DNA of 64,000 nucleotides from Microvirga arvi (GCF_016892765.1 NZ_JAFEMD010000005.1:1-64000); one strand, 5' to 3'. Positions 25,734-36,219 are shown, numbered from the stretch's first letter. The notes: generated by a model from the sequence alone, not told the origin. Numbers and translations: made by a program.

Positions 25734-26130
25734 GAGGTCCGTGGTGTCCTGTTCCTGACCGACGGCCTCTCATGGACGGCTCGTCTGTCCGACCTGCGGA
25801 AGATCGTGCAGCGGCAGAACCAGGGACAGATCACCCGCATCTACACGATGCAGATGCGCCAGGAGTTCCTAGCGGACCTGAAGACGCTGAAGCAAGAAAT
25901 GGGTCTCTAGGCCGTAGGCGGCCCTCCGTGGAGGCAGGTTGCGGGGCTCGGAGCGATCCGGGCCCTGATGCTTTCCAGGGGAACGGAAGGGGCACCGACC
26001 AAACATCGACCAAACATTGGCGGCGAACCAACGCTGATCAGGGATGACGAGCGGTGACGAGGGATCACCGGAAACCGTTGTTTTCCATAGGCTTCCGGCG
26101 ATCATAGAGGGAGGTCTTTTGGTAGGCAGC
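25734..26130. other. Intergenic region with tandem 11-bp repeats
   Basis: The segment CGACCAAACAT occurs twice in direct tandem at 25996-26006 and 26007-26017. Such short direct repeats near an element end often bind an integrase or excisionase. A plus-strand frame ending at 25910 has no usable start and was not called as a gene. Confidence 0.35.
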
Positions 26131-26180
26131 CACGTTCGGGACGTAGGGGTCGCAGGTTCAGATCCTGCCACTCTGATCTG
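26131..26180 (+). other. tRNA-Pro-like 3' half, probable attachment-site remnant
   Basis: The run CGTTCGGGACG (an anticodon arm with loop TTCGGGA, anticodon CGG), followed by AGGGGTCGCAGGTTCAGATCCTGCC, keeps a perfect T stem GCAGG/CCTGC with loop TTCAGAT. The end CACTCTGATCTG resembles a tRNA-Pro acceptor CACTCCGACCA with substitutions. The bases upstream do not form a proper D arm. This fits a phage att site or a damaged tRNA gene. Confidence 0.45.
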
Positions 26181-26288
26181 AACGCACTAAGGTGAGCGAC
26201 TGCCCCCGCCCCAATTCCGCCCCAGCGCAAAAAGCGGCCTGCGCCTTCACGCTACCGTTTTGCAACTAACTGTTTTAACTGCGAAATT

Positions 26289-26364
<76 letters not shown>

Positions 26365-26644
26365 ATCGCCGAAGCGAATTCAGCGGCGTGGTGTCCGCTG
26401 AAGAGGCCGTGCGTGTAACAAACCGGATGGTCCCTGTCTAGCCCTATCCATGAGGTTTTCCGTCCAATGCGGGATTATCCCGTGGTCAGGGCGAAGCCTG
26501 GACTCAGCGAGACCATAGAGCCGTCAAGCTTGCGCAGCTCGCCTTGAAGTTGCCGCGTTGCAGCCCGGGCTGATTGCATCGGAGGTCCGCCTCCAGCAAG
26601 CTGAGACTACAGGTTCGATGCCCCTGCCCCAACGCCGTTGCAAG

Positions 26645-26670
26645 AAAAAGGCCCACTCAGCGGGCCTTTT
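26645..26670 (-). terminator. Rho-independent terminator of leuA
   Basis: AAAAGGCCC-ACTCAGC-GGGCCTTTT forms a stem of GGCCC/GGGCC flanked by A and T runs, ending 8 bp after the leuA stop codon. The T run is in the correct position for the minus strand, and the symmetry would also serve the plus strand. Confidence 0.85.
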
Positions 26671-26678
26671 CCGTTCTG

Positions 26679-28244
26679 CTATTCCGCCGCGTGCTGGGCG
26701 TGCAGGCGGGCGCCCCGGCTCATGAGCTTGTTGAGGGCGCCGAGATAGGCTTGGGCGGAAGCCACCAGGGTGTCCGGATCGGCTGCGCGAGAGGTCACGC
26801 TGCGGTTGTCGGCGGAGAGGCGCACCGAGACCTCGGCCTGGGCATCCGTACCCTCAGTGACCGCGTGAACCTGGTAGAGTTCCAGAGCCGCCTCGTGAGG
26901 CACCAGGGCCTTGATGGCATTGAAGGTGGCGTCCACCGGGCCGTTGCCCTCCTGCTCCTCGACGACAATCCGGTCGTCGACCTGCAAACGCATGGTCGCG
27001 CGCTGCGGTCCGCGGGTGCCGGCCACGATGTGGAGCGAGACCAGCTTGATGCGGTCGTGCGCCATGGCGATGTTCTGGTCGACCAGCGCCTCGATGTCCT
27101 CGTCATAGACGTGCTTCTTGCGGTCGGCGAGTTCCTTGAACCGCTCGAAGGCATCCTGGAACTGGTTGTCCGACAGGCTGTAGCCCAGTTCCTCCAGCTT
27201 GTTGCGGAAGGCCGCCCGGCCCGAATGCTTGCCCATGACGAGCGATGTCTTGGAGACACCGACGCTTTCCGGCGTCATGATTTCGTAGGTTTGGGCATTC
27301 TTCAGCATGCCATCTTGGTGGATGCCGCTCTCGTGGGCGAAGGCGTTCCGGCCGACGATGGCCTTGTTGTACTGCACCGGGAACGAGGTGGCGGCCGATG
27401 CGAGCTTGGAGGCGCGGGTCAGCATGGTAGCCTCAATGCCGGTCTCGTAGGGCAGCACATCGCCGCGGGTCTTGATCGCCATGACGATCTCTTCCAGGGC
27501 AGCGTTGCCGGCGCGCTCGCCGATTCCGTTGAGGGTGCACTCGATCTGCCGTGCGCCGCCTTCCAGCGCCGCCAGGGAATTGGCAACCGCGAGGCCAAGA
27601 TCGTTGTGGCAATGGGCCGAGAAAATCGCCTTGTCGGCGTTCGGTACGCGCTCGCGCACCGCCCGGAACATGGCGCGGTACTCGTCAGGCGTGGCATAGC
27701 CCACCGTGTCGGGCAGGTTGATGGTGGTGGCGCCGGCCTTGATGGCGGCTTCCACGCAGCGGCACAGATAATCGATCGGGGTGCGGGTAGCGTCCATGGC
27801 GGACCATTCGATGTCCTCGATCAGGTTGCGCGCCTGGGTCACCGTAGTGGTGATGATCTCCAGCACCTCCTCTTCCGACTTGCGCATCTGATGCGCCAGG
27901 TGGATCGGCGAGGTGGACACGAAGGTATGGATCCGCGGCCTCACGGCGTGGCGCACGGCCTCGCCGGCACGCGCGATATCAGCGGAGATGGCCCGGGCAA
28001 GTCCGGCAACCGTCGCCCGCTTCACCTGCTTGGCGATGAGGGAGACCGCCTCGAAATCGCCGTTGGAGGCGATGGGAAAGCCGGCCTCGATAATATCGAC
28101 ACCCATGGTGTCGAGCAGTTCCGCAACCTCGAGCTTCTCCTCCAGGGTCATGGTGGCGCCGGGGCATTGCTCGCCGTCGCGCAGGGTCGTGTCGAAGATC
28201 AGAACGCGGTCCTTAACGGCGCCGGATACGGAAGCGGTCATCAA
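26679..28244 (-). CDS. leuA: 2-isopropylmalate synthase LeuA
   Basis: A 521-residue enzyme making 2-isopropylmalate from acetyl-CoA and 2-ketoisovalerate, the first committed step of leucine synthesis. The TIM barrel starts with [11 protein letters not shown] (about 19-29), with the catalytic Arg-Asp pair. It carries HCHND (about 210-214) and the GNAALEE active-site loop (about 248-254). The C-terminal leucine-binding regulatory domain occupies about 390-505 ([12 protein letters not shown]...). Length matches the long bacterial LeuA class, so feedback inhibition by leucine is likely. A leucine-rich leader peptide lies upstream. AGAAGGA sits before the start; ATG codons at 28244 and 28241 are both possible. 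Confidence 0.97.
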   Translation of the reverse strand: MMTASVSGAVKDRVLIFDTTLRDGEQCPGATMTLEEKLEVAELLDTMGVDIIEAGFPIASNGDFEAVSLIAKQVKRATVAGLARAISADIARAGEAVRHAVRPRIHTFVSTSPIHLAHQMRKSEEEVLEIITTTVTQARNLIEDIEWSAMDATRTPIDYLCRCVEAAIKAGATTINLPDTVGYATPDEYRAMFRAVRERVPNADKAIFSAHCHNDLGLAVANSLAALEGGARQIECTLNGIGERAGNAALEEIVMAIKTRGDVLPYETGIEATMLTRASKLASAATSFPVQYNKAIVGRNAFAHESGIHQDGMLKNAQTYEIMTPESVGVSKTSLVMGKHSGRAAFRNKLEELGYSLSDNQFQDAFERFKELADRKKHVYDEDIEALVDQNIAMAHDRIKLVSLHIVAGTRGPQRATMRLQVDDRIVVEEQEGNGPVDATFNAIKALVPHEAALELYQVHAVTEGTDAQAEVSVRLSADNRSVTSRAADPDTLVASAQAYLGALNKLMSRGARLHAQHAAE

Positions 28245-28304
28245 TCTAGTCCTTCTCGGAGGGAGCGGCCTTTTGCGCTCAAGGTTGTTCCTGCTTGTCC
28301 AGAA

Positions 28305-28347
28305 CCCCTGAGAGCCCAGGCGGCAACGCCCAGCCGACCCTCAGGGG
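28305..28347 (-). promoter_or_regulatory. leuA leader hairpin (candidate attenuator)
   Basis: The arms CCCCTGAG and CTCAGGGG pair over 8 bp with a 27-base loop. The left arm contains the leader stop codon. There is no run of U after the right arm, so it is not a classical terminator; it may instead choose between alternative folds that control the leuA start. Confidence 0.5.
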
Positions 28348-28409
28348 CAGCTAAGGAGAAGGAGGCCAAGAAGACGCGCACGAGCGGCCGCGAGAGCGGT
28401 GCCGTTCAT
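28341..28409 (-). CDS. Leucine-rich leader peptide upstream of leuA
   Basis: A 22-residue frame on the minus strand, starting MNGTALAAARAR and then reading LLGLLLLSCP, so 6 of its last 10 residues are leucine. An in-frame ATG at 28436 offers a longer version with AGGAGG about 12 bases upstream. The stop codon lies inside the left arm of a hairpin (28305-28312 pairing with 28340-28347, CCCCTGAG/CTCAGGGG), and a second hairpin GAGCG/CGCTC lies near the leuA ribosome site. This is the arrangement expected for leucine-sensing attenuation. The terminator has no good T run, so control at translation is also possible. Confidence 0.65.
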   Translation of the reverse strand: MNGTALAAARARLLGLLLLSCP

Positions 28410-28668
28410 CTTTGCGCTGGGGGAGCCGATGATCATCGCTGCCCAAATCCTCCTCGGCCGCGGGCTTTAAGCCGCGAACACCGGGCTCGTTTGTAGCGGC
28501 GCTCCTCTCGAATGGCAAGGCGTTGAAACAAATGAATAGAGAAAGCTCGACTATCGTATGGGTTATGACACGAAGCTCGGCAGGGCTGGTCTTCCGCCAG
28601 AGCGCCCTAGAACAGACGAAGCTTGGCCTTTATTCCTCGCTCACGAGGCCCATTAAGGAGATGCTCCC

Positions 28669-28980
28669 ATGAAGATTGTTACCCCCGCCCTGCTCCTGAC
28701 CGGCGCTTTGGCGCTGACCGCCTGCAATCAGACCGCCTCGGCACCTGCACCCGCCGGCACCAGCGTCATGGCAAGCAGTTCCAGCACCGGCTGCAAGGGC
28801 GAAATCGACCGGTATCGCGCCGTCATGAGCAATGACCTATCCATGGGGCACGTGAACCAATCCGTCTACACCCGGGTGGATCGGGAAATCGTTCAGGCCG
28901 AGACCGCCTGCGCCGCGGGTCGCGATGCGGAGGCGATCCGGATGGTCAAAGCGACCAAGGCGCGGCACGGCTATCTCTGA
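28669..28980 (+). CDS. Small lipoprotein, hypothetical
   Basis: A 103-residue protein with a clear lipoprotein signal: MKIVTPALLLTGALALTAC, a lipobox LTAC whose cysteine is residue 19. A Ser/Ala/Pro-rich linker and a helical domain (GCKGEIDRYRAVMSND..., VDREIVQAETACAAGRDAEAIRMVKA) follow. AAGGAG lies nine bases before the ATG. Its function is unknown. It stands alone upstream of a repeat unit. Confidence 0.7.
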   Translation: MKIVTPALLLTGALALTACNQTASAPAPAGTSVMASSSSTGCKGEIDRYRAVMSNDLSMGHVNQSVYTRVDREIVQAETACAAGRDAEAIRMVKATKARHGYL

Positions 28981-28983
28981 TGG

Positions 28984-29132
28984 GCGCATCGTGCGGACCC
29001 AGAGGGCAGCGTCAGCGACCCGCAGGGCCACGTGAGTGAAAAGTGGTCCCGGTTTTACGCGCCGAACGATGCGCCCATTAAGGAAGGGAGCATCGGACCT
29101 AAAAGTGGGCTCCACTTTTAGGTCCGATGCTC
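28984..29132. repeat. Interspersed palindromic repeat, copy A
   Basis: The unit begins GCGCATCGTGCGG, runs through AAAAGTGGTCCCGGTTTTACGCGCC and a closing GATGCGC, then a second hairpin with arms GAGCATCGGACCTAAAAGTG and CACTTTTAGGTCCGATGCTC. It starts 3 bp after the lipoprotein stop, and its end supplies the last five codons and TAA of the neighbouring NUDIX gene. Copies B and C at 31606 and 62625 share the same parts. Confidence 0.8.
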
Positions 29133-29834
29133 GAAGACCCAGTCGAAGAAAGACTGCAGGAAGAGCGGCATCCGCTCCGAGTCGATATCCCCCGAACCGC
29201 GGATGATCCGCACACCCTGCAGTTCGGGCTCGTGCTGCCGCGCGATGTTGGCGCGGATCTTCGCCGCGCCCTCCTCGGCCGTCATCAGCAAGGTCACCAT
29301 GCGCAGTAGGGCGATTGTCGGCCAGCGATGGACGATGATCCATTCATCGTCCACGTGGTAGTCGCTCTCCTGCAGCCCTGTCTCCTCCGCAAGCTCACGG
29401 GTGAGGCTGGTGGCGAGATCGACGGCGCCGTCGGGACGCAGATCGGAAAGGTCGGGCGTACCGGCTGGGAAATAGACACGGCCCGCATTCGTCGTGCCGT
29501 TGCCCATCACGCCGCAGATGTAAGCGCCATCCGATCCGCGTAGCGCGCCCATGGCGAACCCATTGGCGATGGCGGGATCGGGATAGCCCTTGTCGATCCA
29601 AGCAACGAAATCGGCGTAGTCCACCTCGAAGTAGGTGTTGCGGCACAGGTCCTGCCCGAAGGAGACATCCTGCAGCAGCAGCACGCGTCCGTTGAACATC
29701 TGCGGCTTGCCGGCCGTACGACGCTTCCAGTTTTCCTCGACAAAGGCTCGGTTCTGTTGCGGCCATTGCCAATCGAACGGGAGGCAGCATGCCTCGACAC
29801 GGGAGACACGCCGGATCTCGATTTCACGCTTCAC
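29118..29834 (-). CDS. NUDIX hydrolase
   Basis: A 238-residue protein with a C-terminal NUDIX motif: the segment from GAVDL to SLTRELAEETGL (about 135-152) gives the Rex-EExGx core that binds magnesium. The N-terminal part has VFNGRVLLLQDVSF-like sequence that often precedes NUDIX domains acting on nucleotide sugars or NDP derivatives; no substrate is assigned. Its start (29831-29834) overlaps the stop of the upstream PhzF gene by 4 bp, so the two are translated together. Its last five codons are derived from the palindromic repeat. Confidence 0.82.
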   Translation of the reverse strand: MKREIEIRRVSRVEACCLPFDWQWPQQNRAFVEENWKRRTAGKPQMFNGRVLLLQDVSFGQDLCRNTYFEVDYADFVAWIDKGYPDPAIANGFAMGALRGSDGAYICGVMGNGTTNAGRVYFPAGTPDLSDLRPDGAVDLATSLTRELAEETGLQESDYHVDDEWIIVHRWPTIALLRMVTLLMTAEEGAAKIRANIARQHEPELQGVRIIRGSGDIDSERMPLFLQSFFDWVFEHRT

Positions 29835-30736
29835 GCGAAAATCTCGCCGCGGCTCACCATCACTGCCCCACCGCCGATCTCGGCGGAGGCAAGCGCTCCG
29901 TCCTTGATGACCATCTGCAGGATGATCTCACTCGGGCGGCCCATCTCGACACCCTGTTCGATGACGATGTTATGCTCGCCGTCGCCCAGCGGCTCGCATT
30001 GCATGAGTGCGCCGGCAAAAGCCGCTGCCGCGGAGCCAGTGGCCGGATCCTCGGCGATGCCCATCCCCAAGCCGAACATGCGGGCGCGGAACCGCAAGCC
30101 ATCGGCCTGGGGAATCCGGGCATATACATAAGGCGCCGGGTGGTCGCTGTCGCCGAAGGCCTTGTCGAAGGCCTCGCCCTGCGGCTTGGACTTCGCCAAG
30201 GCTTCAAGCGATGAGACGGGCACGAGATCGTAAGCGACACCAGCCGAATGGCGGCTCGGAACATGGCGGTCGAAACCGATCTCCGTCGGATCGAGACCAA
30301 GCGCCCAGGCGCAGGTCGTGGAGTCCTTGCCCTCGCCCCACACAAACGGCAGGCGCGGCAGGCGGAAGCGGGCCGTGCCGTTCGTCGCGTCTCTCACCTC
30401 GACGACGCAGGGCACGATGCCGACCTGCTCCTTGAGCCCGAAAGCCGCGGCGCCGGGTTCGCCATTCTGATCCAGCAGCGCCAGAAGCACAGCCGTTCCC
30501 ACCGTGGGATGCCCCGCGAAGGGCAACTCCCGCGCTGGCGTGAAGATGCGGATATCGGCACGCTGGCGCGGATCGGAGGGCGGAAGAACAAAGACTGTTT
30601 CGGAGAGATTGAACTCCTTCGCGATCCTCTGCATGGCAGCCGTATCGAGGCTCTCCGCATCGAGCACCACGGCAAGGGGATTTCCGGTGAAACGCTCGCC
30701 CGTGAAGACATCGAGGGTGACAAAGCGTCGGGACAT
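29831..30736 (-). CDS. PhzF family isomerase/epimerase
   Basis: A 301-residue member of the PhzF (diaminopimelate-epimerase-like) family. It opens with [20 protein letters not shown], carries the NLSETVFV motif whose glutamate is the proposed acid-base residue, and has the [10 protein letters not shown] glycine-rich loop in the first half and [13 protein letters not shown] in the second. Only PhzF of true phenazine operons is known to isomerise DHHA; there is no phenazine operon here, so the substrate is unknown. It is transcribed after pdxY, which ends 6 bp upstream. Confidence 0.88.
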   Translation of the reverse strand: MSRRFVTLDVFTGERFTGNPLAVVLDAESLDTAAMQRIAKEFNLSETVFVLPPSDPRQRADIRIFTPARELPFAGHPTVGTAVLLALLDQNGEPGAAAFGLKEQVGIVPCVVEVRDATNGTARFRLPRLPFVWGEGKDSTTCAWALGLDPTEIGFDRHVPSRHSAGVAYDLVPVSSLEALAKSKPQGEAFDKAFGDSDHPAPYVYARIPQADGLRFRARMFGLGMGIAEDPATGSAAAAFAGALMQCEPLGDGEHNIVIEQGVEMGRPSEIILQMVIKDGALASAEIGGGAVMVSRGEIFA

Positions 30737-30741
30737 GCGGA

Positions 30742-31590
30742 TCAGACCTCTTCAGCGTCGAAGCGATGGGTGGGCGAGACGAACTCATCCTGCGCCGCAA
30801 TGGTCAGGATCTCGCGGGAACCTGCCTCTTCCGTACGCTTGAGCAAGCCGTAGACAGAGGCCGAGGCTTCGGCAAGAGCCGTCGGCGCGGAGCGCGAGCG
30901 GGCATAATGAACGAAGAAGAGCGCAGCGATGGCATCTCCTGCTCCGTTGACTGACAGCGAGAGCTTCGGAGTCCGGACGCGCCAGAAGCGCCCCGCTGCA
31001 CCGGCGACAAGATCAACGCTGTCGGCAGGCGTTTCCCTGGTCTCGACGGAGGTGACGAGAATGACCTTGGGGCCCATCCCCTGCACGAGCTTGACCGCCT
31101 TCTTCACGTCATCGAGCGTCTGGATCGTGAGACCGGACAGGTAGTCCAATTCGAACTGGTTGGGCGTGATGATGTCGGCCGCGGGCAAAGCCTGCTCGCG
31201 CATGAATTCCGGAATGCCGGGGCGCACGAACACACCGCGCCCCACGTCGCCGATCACCGGATCGCAGCAATAGAGAGCCTCCGGGTTAAGGGAGCGCACA
31301 CGTGCGACGGCGGAGAGGATGGCATTGCCGATATCGGCCGACCCCATATAGCCGGAGAGAACACCGTCGCAGCGGCCGAGCACGCCGCGTTCGGCAATGC
31401 CCTCCACCAGATCCTCGATGGCGGGTCCGTCGAAAACACGGCCCTTCCAAGAGCCGTAGCCGGTATGGTTCGAGAACTGGACCGTGTGAATCGGCCATAC
31501 CTCAACGCCGAGACGCTGCATCGGAAAGACCGCCGAGGCGTTACCCACGTGACCATAGGCGACATGGGATTGGATCGAGAGAACATTCAT
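30742..31590 (-). CDS. pdxY: Pyridoxal kinase
   Basis: A 282-residue ribokinase-superfamily enzyme phosphorylating pyridoxal for salvage of vitamin B6. Family features seen are [14 protein letters not shown] (substrate-binding N terminus, about 6-19), the [12 protein letters not shown] region, CDPVIGD (about 109-115), [12 protein letters not shown] (about 142-153) and the C-terminal anion-hole motif [12 protein letters not shown] (about 213-224), whose aspartate is the catalytic base. The length is normal for PdxY/PdxK. It heads the apparent pdxY-phzF-nudix operon. Gene naming between PdxY and PdxK is by length and motif only. Confidence 0.93.
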   Translation of the reverse strand: MNVLSIQSHVAYGHVGNASAVFPMQRLGVEVWPIHTVQFSNHTGYGSWKGRVFDGPAIEDLVEGIAERGVLGRCDGVLSGYMGSADIGNAILSAVARVRSLNPEALYCCDPVIGDVGRGVFVRPGIPEFMREQALPAADIITPNQFELDYLSGLTIQTLDDVKKAVKLVQGMGPKVILVTSVETRETPADSVDLVAGAAGRFWRVRTPKLSLSVNGAGDAIAALFFVHYARSRSAPTALAEASASVYGLLKRTEEAGSREILTIAAQDEFVSPTHRFDAEEV

Positions 31591-31605
31591 GGCTCTTGCC
31601 CCTTA

Positions 31606-31717
31606 GCGCATCGTGCGGAAAAGTGGTCCCGGTTTTCCGCGCCCAACGATGCGCTCATCTAAGCTGGAGCATCGAATCGATCCCAAAAGTGCAAGTCCAC
31701 TTTTGGGTCCGAGGCTC
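31606..31717. repeat. Interspersed palindromic repeat, copy B
   Basis: Contains GCGCATCGTGCGGAAAAGTGG, then CCGGTTTTCCGCGCCCAACGATGCGC, and a second hairpin ending TGGGTCCGAGGCTC, all shared with copy A at 28984. Located between the start of pdxY and the dedA gene. Confidence 0.8.
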
Positions 31718-31844
31718 TACCATGGGTTAGCGCAATACAGGCCCTGCTTCAAATTGTGTGATGTGATCCTATTCATCACGGATGCGATTGGATCTATCTG
31801 ACCTACAGCAAATGCCTATATGCCTCCCACAAAGCAGGAGCCGG

Positions 31845-32375
31845 ATGGGATTCATGGATATCGAGCTTTGGAAGAACAGCGTCCTGGGTTTCGTGCAGAC
31901 CCACCAGGCTTATGCCCCCTTCGTGCTCGGGCTGATGACATTTGCCGAGTCGCTCGCCTTCGTGTCCCTGCTCCTGCCGACCATGACGATCCTGATCGGC
32001 ACCGGTTTCATCCTGGCTGCTGCGGATATCCCCTTCTGGCAGGCCTGGATCGGAGCCGTCTGCGGCGCCTTTCTGAGCAACTGGGTCTCCTACGCAATCG
32101 GACAGCGCTACAAGAAAGCCGCCTATGAGGTCTGGCCGCTGTCCCGCAATCCCAAGCTCATCGAGCGAGGCGAAAACTTCTTCCAGCGCTTCGGTCCCTG
32201 GGCCGTGTTCCTGGGGCGCTTCTTCGGGCCGATTCGGGCCGTCATTGCCGTTATTGCCGGCATTTTCCTGATGCCGGGAGTTCTCTTTCAAGCTGCCAAC
32301 CTAGCCTCAGCCTCTGTATGGGCTTTCGTGATCCTCGCGCCTGGCGCGGGATTGGCACAATACCTGCTGTGGTAG
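31845..32375 (+). CDS. DedA family membrane protein
   Basis: A 176-residue protein of the DedA/VTT superfamily with several membrane spans (FVLGLMTFAESLAFVSLLLP, near 15-36; about 45-65; 125-150; 155-172). The family signature F.ER..R..GPWAVFLGRFFGPIRAV (about 110-135) is complete with the two key arginines. DedA proteins affect membrane integrity and lipid-carrier recycling. The start at 31845 has AGGAGCC four bases upstream. Confidence 0.88.
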   Translation: MGFMDIELWKNSVLGFVQTHQAYAPFVLGLMTFAESLAFVSLLLPTMTILIGTGFILAAADIPFWQAWIGAVCGAFLSNWVSYAIGQRYKKAAYEVWPLSRNPKLIERGENFFQRFGPWAVFLGRFFGPIRAVIAVIAGIFLMPGVLFQAANLASASVWAFVILAPGAGLAQYLLW

Positions 32376-32439
32376 GGCCGCGCACCTGGGAACCTGAGGT
32401 CCGGGGGCTCATTAACCTCGGTCACCAAAGGAGGCCTCC

Positions 32440-32595
32440 ATGGGCAAAGGCAAGATGAACGGCGACAATTCCGGCGAGAGCAAGAAGCACCCCGGCGATC
32501 ACATCCGCGGCTCGGGCGGCACGATGAAGAATCGCAAAGACCCCGGCAAGCAGGACAATAACAAGGCTGCGAATACAAAGAGCAACCAGCAGTAA
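32440..32595 (+). CDS. Small hydrophilic basic protein (51 aa)
   Basis: A 51-residue protein starting MGKGKMNGDNSGESKK and ending in NKAANTKSNQQ. It is composed almost entirely of Lys, Gly, Asn, Asp and Ser, with no hydrophobic core. A strong AAAGGAGG site precedes the ATG by six bases. It resembles small hydrophilic stress-type proteins in composition only. A terminator-like or promoter region follows. Confidence 0.6.
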   Translation: MGKGKMNGDNSGESKKHPGDHIRGSGGTMKNRKDPGKQDNNKAANTKSNQQ

Positions 32596-32651
32596 GAGCT
32601 GAAAGCCTTTTCAGCCTGCGTAACCTCTGACCTACCCGTTTCCATAGGTTT

Positions 32652-32705
32652 CAGCAGCGTTCCGCAATGTTAATAGCTCAGCTATAATGTTGCGGAATAC
32701 TGCTG
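32652..32705. repeat. Long palindromic segment
   Basis: The 54-bp run has nested inverted parts: CAGCAG/CTGCTG outside, TTCCGCAA/TTGCGGAA inside, and ATAGCT/AGCTAT in the centre. It overlaps the start of the downstream membrane-protein gene, so it could be an operator or, as RNA, a large hairpin. Confidence 0.6.
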
Positions 32706-33052
32706 TGACGCCTCACTCATTGCACTCGTACGACGATCCCGCGTCCAACCTATCCTCGGACGAGGGAGGAAATCCGCTCACGACCGGCCTTCCCTCTGCC
32801 TGGTGGCCATGCATCTGGGGAGGCGCCTGTCTTGTGTACTCGGCTTTCTGGATTATGGAGAGCTGGAGGCGTGCCCAGGCTCTTCTCGGTCCGACGAAGC
32901 TCAACCATCTGACGCAGGATGTCTGGTGCCTGATCCTGGTCCTCGGCAGCAGCTACGCGTTCTACCAGTTCTACAAGCACCGCTCGGAGACGCTCGGTCT
33001 CGTGCTCTGCCTGCTGATGGTTGGGGCTGCCATGACATGGCACCGGCTGTAG
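32687..33052 (+). CDS. Small membrane protein, hypothetical
   Basis: A 121-residue protein with three possible membrane spans (about 40-58, 78-93, 103-117). No family is recognised. The start is uncertain: neither the ATG at 32687 nor the GTG at 32705 has a ribosome site, and both overlap the 54-bp palindrome. Confidence 0.5.
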   Translation: MLRNTAVTPHSLHSYDDPASNLSSDEGGNPLTTGLPSAWWPCIWGGACLVYSAFWIMESWRRAQALLGPTKLNHLTQDVWCLILVLGSSYAFYQFYKHRSETLGLVLCLLMVGAAMTWHRL

Positions 33053-33073
33053 GATCGAAACCGTCCCCGATCC

Positions 33074-34825
33074 TCAGGCAACCTTGAACGCGTCGAGGGC
33101 ACCGGCCTCAATCCGGTCACGGGTGTGTTCGTAACCGATCCGGACCACTCTCTCGAAATGCTCCCAGCCCCTCAGCGGCACAGCGGCCAGCGGAGGGTGA
33201 ATGACCAAGGCCGCATGAGCGCGCGCCTTGAGCGTCTGGGCATCGCTGGAGATCGTGGCCGCCCGGTAGAGCAGACTGACGATGTCCGGCGCCTGAGCCG
33301 ACAGACCAAGCAATCGGCGCAGCAAGGGGGCCTTCTTCTCCTCCTCGCCCGCAGTGGTGAAGGCGACGTCCCGGGCCACATCGATGCCGAGCACCGGCCC
33401 CCGCTGCAGGTCGGCCATAACGTCCGCCGGCAGATTGTTCATCATGGCGCCATCCACGAGCACGCCCTCCGGCTCGATGACAGGGGGAAGCAGGCCGGGA
33501 ATGGCGAGACTGGCCCTCAGCGCCCGCCAGAGAGAGCCCTGACGATGCACATGGGTCGAGCCGGTCGTCAGGTTCGAAGAGACGCAGAAGAACGGCAGCC
33601 AGAGATCTTCGATGTTGCGGTCGCCGAAATGCTCGGTCAGGCGCGCATCGACCTTCTTGCCTCGCACCAAAGCCACAAGGGGCAGAGTGTAATCGTTCAG
33701 AGGCGGATTTCTGACGAAGGCCTCAATCATGAGAGCCTTTGCTTCATCGAGCCCGATCTGGATGGCAGCCGTTGCCGCCATCACGGCCCCGATGCTGGTC
33801 CCACCCACGAGGTCGATGGGAAAACCATATTCGCGCAAGGCCTGGATGGCCCCAAGATGGGCAAAGCCGCGAGCCCCGCCTCCAGCGAGAACCACCCCCA
33901 CGGCGCGTCCGCTCGAGGTGCGGATGAGGCGCTGCAGATCGGGCGTGCTTTTCACCCGCACATGAATTTTCTGGTCCACCGGGAGGCGGCTGACTGAGGC
34001 GTGGGCCGGCGCAGGACGGGGCGCATCCACCTTCTGAAGCAGCACGAGATCATGACGCCGCCAGGATGACGTCGCGCAGGTCAGTGCCTCTGCCTCAGGC
34101 GCAAGAGGCTCACCGGGACAGGCTACGAACATGACGTGGTCGGCATGGCGGATGCAGCGCCCCGTCCAGGGGCCCGACGGCTCGGAGGCGACGTAGATGA
34201 CACGTTCCCGGCTGGCCTCAAACCGATAGAGCCAGTTCTCATCCTCCTCAGCCGGCATTGCATCGAGAAGATCGACCCTTGCCCCGTGGCTGCGCCGCAT
34301 CTCTTCCAGGAATGCATGGGCGAAGTCGGCCACCGCCACGCCCTGGGTGACAGGCACGATGGCAAAGGTGGTGGGCTTGAAGGTGATGGGGCTGCTGCGC
34401 GTGGTTGCGCGAAGCCTGTCGGCGAGCAGCCTCGAGAGATAGACCATGACCGAGGGGCAGCGCACTACGAGGCGCTCGAAGGCCTCCCGAGTGAGCTTGA
34501 GCAGAACCGAGTCCCGCAGGGCCGTCACGGTGGCCGAGCGGGGCGCATTCGAGATCAGGGCCATTTCCCCGATCGTCTCAGGGGGCAGGATGCGGGCGAC
34601 GCGCCTCTGCTCTCCATGGCTGCCCTGGATGGATACGCCGAGCGCCCCGGATGCGAGCATGTAGAGCGCATCTGCCGGATCGCCCTCCTGAAAGAGGACC
34701 GCGCCCCCTGGGAGAACTACCTGCTGGAGCTCAGCCTGGAGTTCGAGACGGGTCACTGGATCGAGATCCGCCCAAAGGGGCGCCTCAAGTTCCGGCAGGT
34801 CTTCGGTCAGGATCGATGCTCTCAT
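33074..34825 (-). CDS. Patatin-like phospholipase with cyclic-nucleotide-binding domain
   Basis: A 583-residue protein of the NTE/RssA-like type. Residues about 17-135 form a cNMP-binding domain (GAVLFQEGDPADALYMLASG, then GEMALI...PRSATVTA). The patatin domain spans about 305-500, with the anion hole GGGARG (315-320), nucleophile Ser344 in GTSIG, and Asp458 in VDGA. Such enzymes hydrolyse lysophospholipids or acyl esters, and the cNMP domain hints at control by a cyclic nucleotide. The many class III cyclases in this genome fit that, by inference only. No signal peptide is present. Confidence 0.9.
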   Translation of the reverse strand: MRASILTEDLPELEAPLWADLDPVTRLELQAELQQVVLPGGAVLFQEGDPADALYMLASGALGVSIQGSHGEQRRVARILPPETIGEMALISNAPRSATVTALRDSVLLKLTREAFERLVVRCPSVMVYLSRLLADRLRATTRSSPITFKPTTFAIVPVTQGVAVADFAHAFLEEMRRSHGARVDLLDAMPAEEDENWLYRFEASRERVIYVASEPSGPWTGRCIRHADHVMFVACPGEPLAPEAEALTCATSSWRRHDLVLLQKVDAPRPAPAHASVSRLPVDQKIHVRVKSTPDLQRLIRTSSGRAVGVVLAGGGARGFAHLGAIQALREYGFPIDLVGGTSIGAVMAATAAIQIGLDEAKALMIEAFVRNPPLNDYTLPLVALVRGKKVDARLTEHFGDRNIEDLWLPFFCVSSNLTTGSTHVHRQGSLWRALRASLAIPGLLPPVIEPEGVLVDGAMMNNLPADVMADLQRGPVLGIDVARDVAFTTAGEEEKKAPLLRRLLGLSAQAPDIVSLLYRAATISSDAQTLKARAHAALVIHPPLAAVPLRGWEHFERVVRIGYEHTRDRIEAGALDAFKVA

Positions 34826-34983
34826 GGCCCGTCGATGTTCCGCACTTCAGAGCCCACTAGCGGGAAATGACGAGGCTCGCAAATCCGCTTGCGGCTTAGT
34901 GCAGGAGAGCGTGGGCGGCGCGGAGGCGGAGCCCTTTCCTTGAGAGGATAAGGATTTCACCACTCGCGCGCCGCCTGTCGAGC

Positions 34984-36219
<1,236 letters not shown>

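Larger units (their letters stand above)
18432..26180. mobile_element. Decayed phage-like island
   Basis: The stretch has a dNMP kinase remnant, a SieB-like gene, a DUF6634 gene, a Cro/CI-like regulator and a coupled operon of small genes, ending at a tRNA-like remnant. No integrase, terminase, capsid or tail gene was found, so this is a remnant or a satellite, not an intact prophage. The left limit is uncertain: degraded copies of two of its genes reach 15500. Confidence 0.5.

Noticed and set aside
25506..25910. Plus-strand frame ending in DLRKIVQRQNQGQITRIYTMQMRQ
   Set aside because: The C-terminal 40 residues look helical and protein-like, but no start codon fits that part, and the minus-strand gene occupies the rest. 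It may be a gene end left by a rearrangement.
26560..26640. Possible second tRNA-like T arm (AGGTTCGATGCCC)
   Set aside because: The flanking arms do not pair and no other cloverleaf parts are present.
26574..28496. 640-residue plus-strand open frame
   Set aside because: It is the antisense shadow of leuA; composition is that of a GC-rich complement and it has no recognisable domain.
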